Origin: Cryptomeria japonica
Lineage: Eukaryota; Streptophyta; Pinopsida; Cupressales; Cupressaceae
NCBI RefSeq assembly: GCF_030272615.1
Contig: NC_081415.1
Location: forward strand, 416,296,757 to 416,360,756
DNA length: 64,000 nucleotides
Direction of reading: 5' to 3'
Shown here: positions 62,341 to 64,000 of the stretch, piece by piece
How the letters are laid out: each line of letters begins with the position of its first letter
Position numbering within the stretch: position 1 is the stretch's first letter
Translations under genes and position numbers: made by a program
Notes under the pieces: generated by a model
The model's input: only the letters and a program-made list of their open reading frames with translations
Told to the model about the DNA's origin: nothing
Databases searched by the model: none

Positions 62341-63257
62341 AGTGTCACCCCTTTATACATCTGCTACACAAAAACATCTGCTTTCAGTGGGATACCAAAT
62401 GCCAGCAAGCATTCCAGATGCTTAAAGACTATCTCATGAATACACCATTGTTGATCCCACCAGATCCAAGAAGACCTCTGTTACTCTATATATCAGCAAC
62501 AAATACGGCATTGGGTGTACTATTGGCACAACGCAATGCAGAAGGGAAAGAGTGCATTGTTTACTACATCTCTTGCACACTGGATGGCTATGAACTCAAC
62601 TACACACCTATTGAGTGAGCTTGCCTAGCAGTAATCTTGGCAGCCACTAAATTGAGGCACTATCTGTTAACACATAAGTTACAGCTCATTGCAAAGATTG
62701 ATCCACTCAAGTACTTACTCAGCAAAGCAGCATTGACAGGCCGCTTGGCCAAATGGGTGATGATTCTAAGTGAATTTGACATCGAGTATATAGACCGTAA
62801 AGCTATTAAGGGTCAAGTTATTGCAGATCAGTTGGTCGATGCTCCCCTCATAGGCGATCATCCTCTCATTTCCAATTTTCCAGATGAAGAGATATTCATG
62901 ATCACAATAGCATAACCATGGAAACTATACTTTGATGGTTCGTACACTAGGCATGGCTCAAGGGCAGCCATTTTGTTTATCACACCTCAAGGTGACAGCA
63001 TCCTAAAGTCTTACAGGCTCACATTTCCATGCACCAACAACATAGCAGAGTATGAGGCCTTGATCACAGGACTCAAGCTAGCCATACAATGGAAATTACA
63101 AGAACTACAAGTATATGGCGACTCCCAACTGGTCATTCGACAATCAACTGATGAATATCAGACTAAAGATGACAAACTCATGCCATACAAACAAATGGTG
63201 TACAAATTAAAGACATCATTTACTACTATCACCTTTGAACAGATACCAAGAGATTAG
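62341..63257 (+). pseudogene. RNase H and archaeal-type RNase H of gypsy element III
   Basis: RNase H: CQQAFQMLKDYL, PLLLYISATNTALGVLLAQ, CIVYYISCTLDGYELNYTPIE, stop, ACLAVILAATKLRHYL, AKWVMILSEFDIEYID. Then IADQLVDAP and, after TAA near 62914, the archaeal-type RNase H: KLYFDGSYTRHG (catalytic Asp), NNIAEYEALITGL (Glu), QVYGDSQLVIRQ (Asp), ending with a TAG at 63255; VDAMATIAS (final Asp) follows. All four acidic positions of the second RNase H are kept. The pair would remove RNA from the RNA-DNA hybrid. Confidence 0.9.
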
Positions 63258-64000
63258 AATCGAGCTGTTGACGCTATGGCTACTATCGCATCTCTCCTGG
63301 ATCTTCCACAGAATTCAACACGCTATGAGTTCTTGGTAGAACAACTTTGGATCCTCGCTTATGATATCCCCAAATCTGAGATGATATGTCACCTTATCGG
63401 TTCTAAATCCCCATGGTATGGTGAGTTCTACACCTACCTCCGCGATCACACCCTTCCTCCTAACCAATCGAATAACCAACGTAAAACCTTCATTCGCCAA
63501 ACCGCTCGATATACCATTATTGCCGAAACCCTATACCGACGCAGTCTTGATGGTACTCTCCTTCGATGTCTGGAACAAGATGAGATAACAAAGGCCTTGG
63601 AAGAGGTAAATGAAGGAATTTGTGGAACGCATGCAAGTGGTCCGTCACTAGCCAAGAAACTCATGCGCACTGGATACTACTGGCCATCTATGGAAAAAGA
63701 CTCCTACTACTTTGTCAGAAAGTGCAAGAAATGCCAAGTTCATGGAGACCTGATACATGCACCAGCACAAGAATTGCAACCAATCACAACACCATGGCCT
63801 TTTTGTCAATGGGGCCTTGACCTTGTGGGTAAAATTCATCCATCTTCATCCAACGGCCATAAACTCATTATTATCGCCACCGAATACTTCACAAAGTGGA
63901 TCGAAGTTGTTCAACTTACCCAAGTTACCGGCAAGAAGATCGCCTCATTCATCCTCAATTACATCATCTGCCGGTATGGTGTACCCATGTCCATCATCAC
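63258..64000 (+). pseudogene. Integrase of gypsy element III, cut by the window edge
   Basis: Reads through from the second RNase H: FLVEQLWILAYDIPKSEM, then TARYTIIAETLYRRSLDG, EVNEGICGTHASGPSLAKKLM, GYYWPSMEKDSYYFVRKC-KKCQ (zinc region; the first His of HHCC is Asn here but His in element II), ATPWPF-type PITTPWPFCQWGLDLVGKI (first catalytic Asp), IIIATEYFTKWIEVV and IICRYGVPMSII. The sequence ends just before the second catalytic Asp. Open throughout from 63258. Confidence 0.9.

Larger units (their letters stand above)
53525..64000 (+). mobile_element. Ty3/gypsy element III (Tat/Ogre-like, G-patch, dual RNase H), runs off the window
   Basis: LTR, PBS, leader array, gag, protease, G-patch, RT, RNase H, archaeal-type RNase H and part of integrase, all on the plus strand and collinear with element II. 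Better preserved than II: long open frames separated mainly by single stops. It is inserted at the end of a copia LTR. Integrase is cut by the window edge, and the 3' LTR lies outside. Confidence 0.9.

Overview
This 64 kb window reads as intergenic DNA from a large plant nuclear genome. It holds no intact host gene. It is AT-rich, carries many microsatellites, and is dominated by nested, heavily decayed LTR retrotransposons of the Ty1/copia class and of a Ty3/gypsy class with two RNase H domains (Tat/Ogre/Retand-like). Degraded pieces of plant gene families sit between them: a PPR protein and a plant-mobile-domain-like protein. The repeat style and age suggest a gymnosperm, probably a conifer, but that is an inference; the sequence proves only a seed-plant-type nuclear genome.

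Layout. 1-1 kb: a 357-359 bp tandem repeat, then AT-rich short repeats. 1.26-2.43 kb (minus): the last six exons of an unidentified gene. 3.28-8.78 kb (minus): two unidentified retroelement-like open regions (a relic of about 1,000 codons at 3278-6297 and one of about 280 codons at 7212-8050), each preceded upstream by an array of its own palindromic motif. 9.81-19.90 kb (minus): a complete but dead copia element with both LTRs, PBS, PPT and a GAGTT target duplication. It is inserted in a PPR-gene relic and is itself interrupted in its 3' LTR by a 4.37 kb TG...CA insertion that carries a SINE-like tRNA head and a 154 bp tandem repeat. 20.6-24.6 kb: non-coding DNA with long microsatellites.

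24.58-48.8 kb (plus): gypsy element II (5' LTR, PBS, gag, protease, G-patch, RT, RNase H, second RNase H, integrase). It is split by two insertions, about 5.5 kb in gag and about 6.7 kb in integrase. The second insertion contains a hairpin-motif array with a TATA box, a second divergent member of the 3.28-6.30 kb protein family, and a 1.9 kb near-copy of element II's own leader/gag region. 50.5-52.3 kb (minus): plant-mobile-domain-like relic. 52.36-53.52 kb: a copia-type LTR cut by the next element. 53.53-64 kb (plus): gypsy element III, same family as II, better preserved, running off the window; its RT has lost a block that contains the first catalytic aspartate.

The most interesting pattern is that five separate loci carry, upstream of or in the leader before their ORF, an array of short palindromic or dyad motifs, with a different motif at each locus (TCGATGA/TCATCGA; ATCGGATATCCGAT; TTCGGAACC...CCCGAAG dyads; TAGCGCTA; TGCGCA/TGCATTTG). 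This goes with a large coiled-coil-rich protein family that I cannot assign. Most premature stops in element III look like C-to-T (or G-to-A) changes of CGA, CAG, CAA or TGG, consistent with decay through cytosine methylation.
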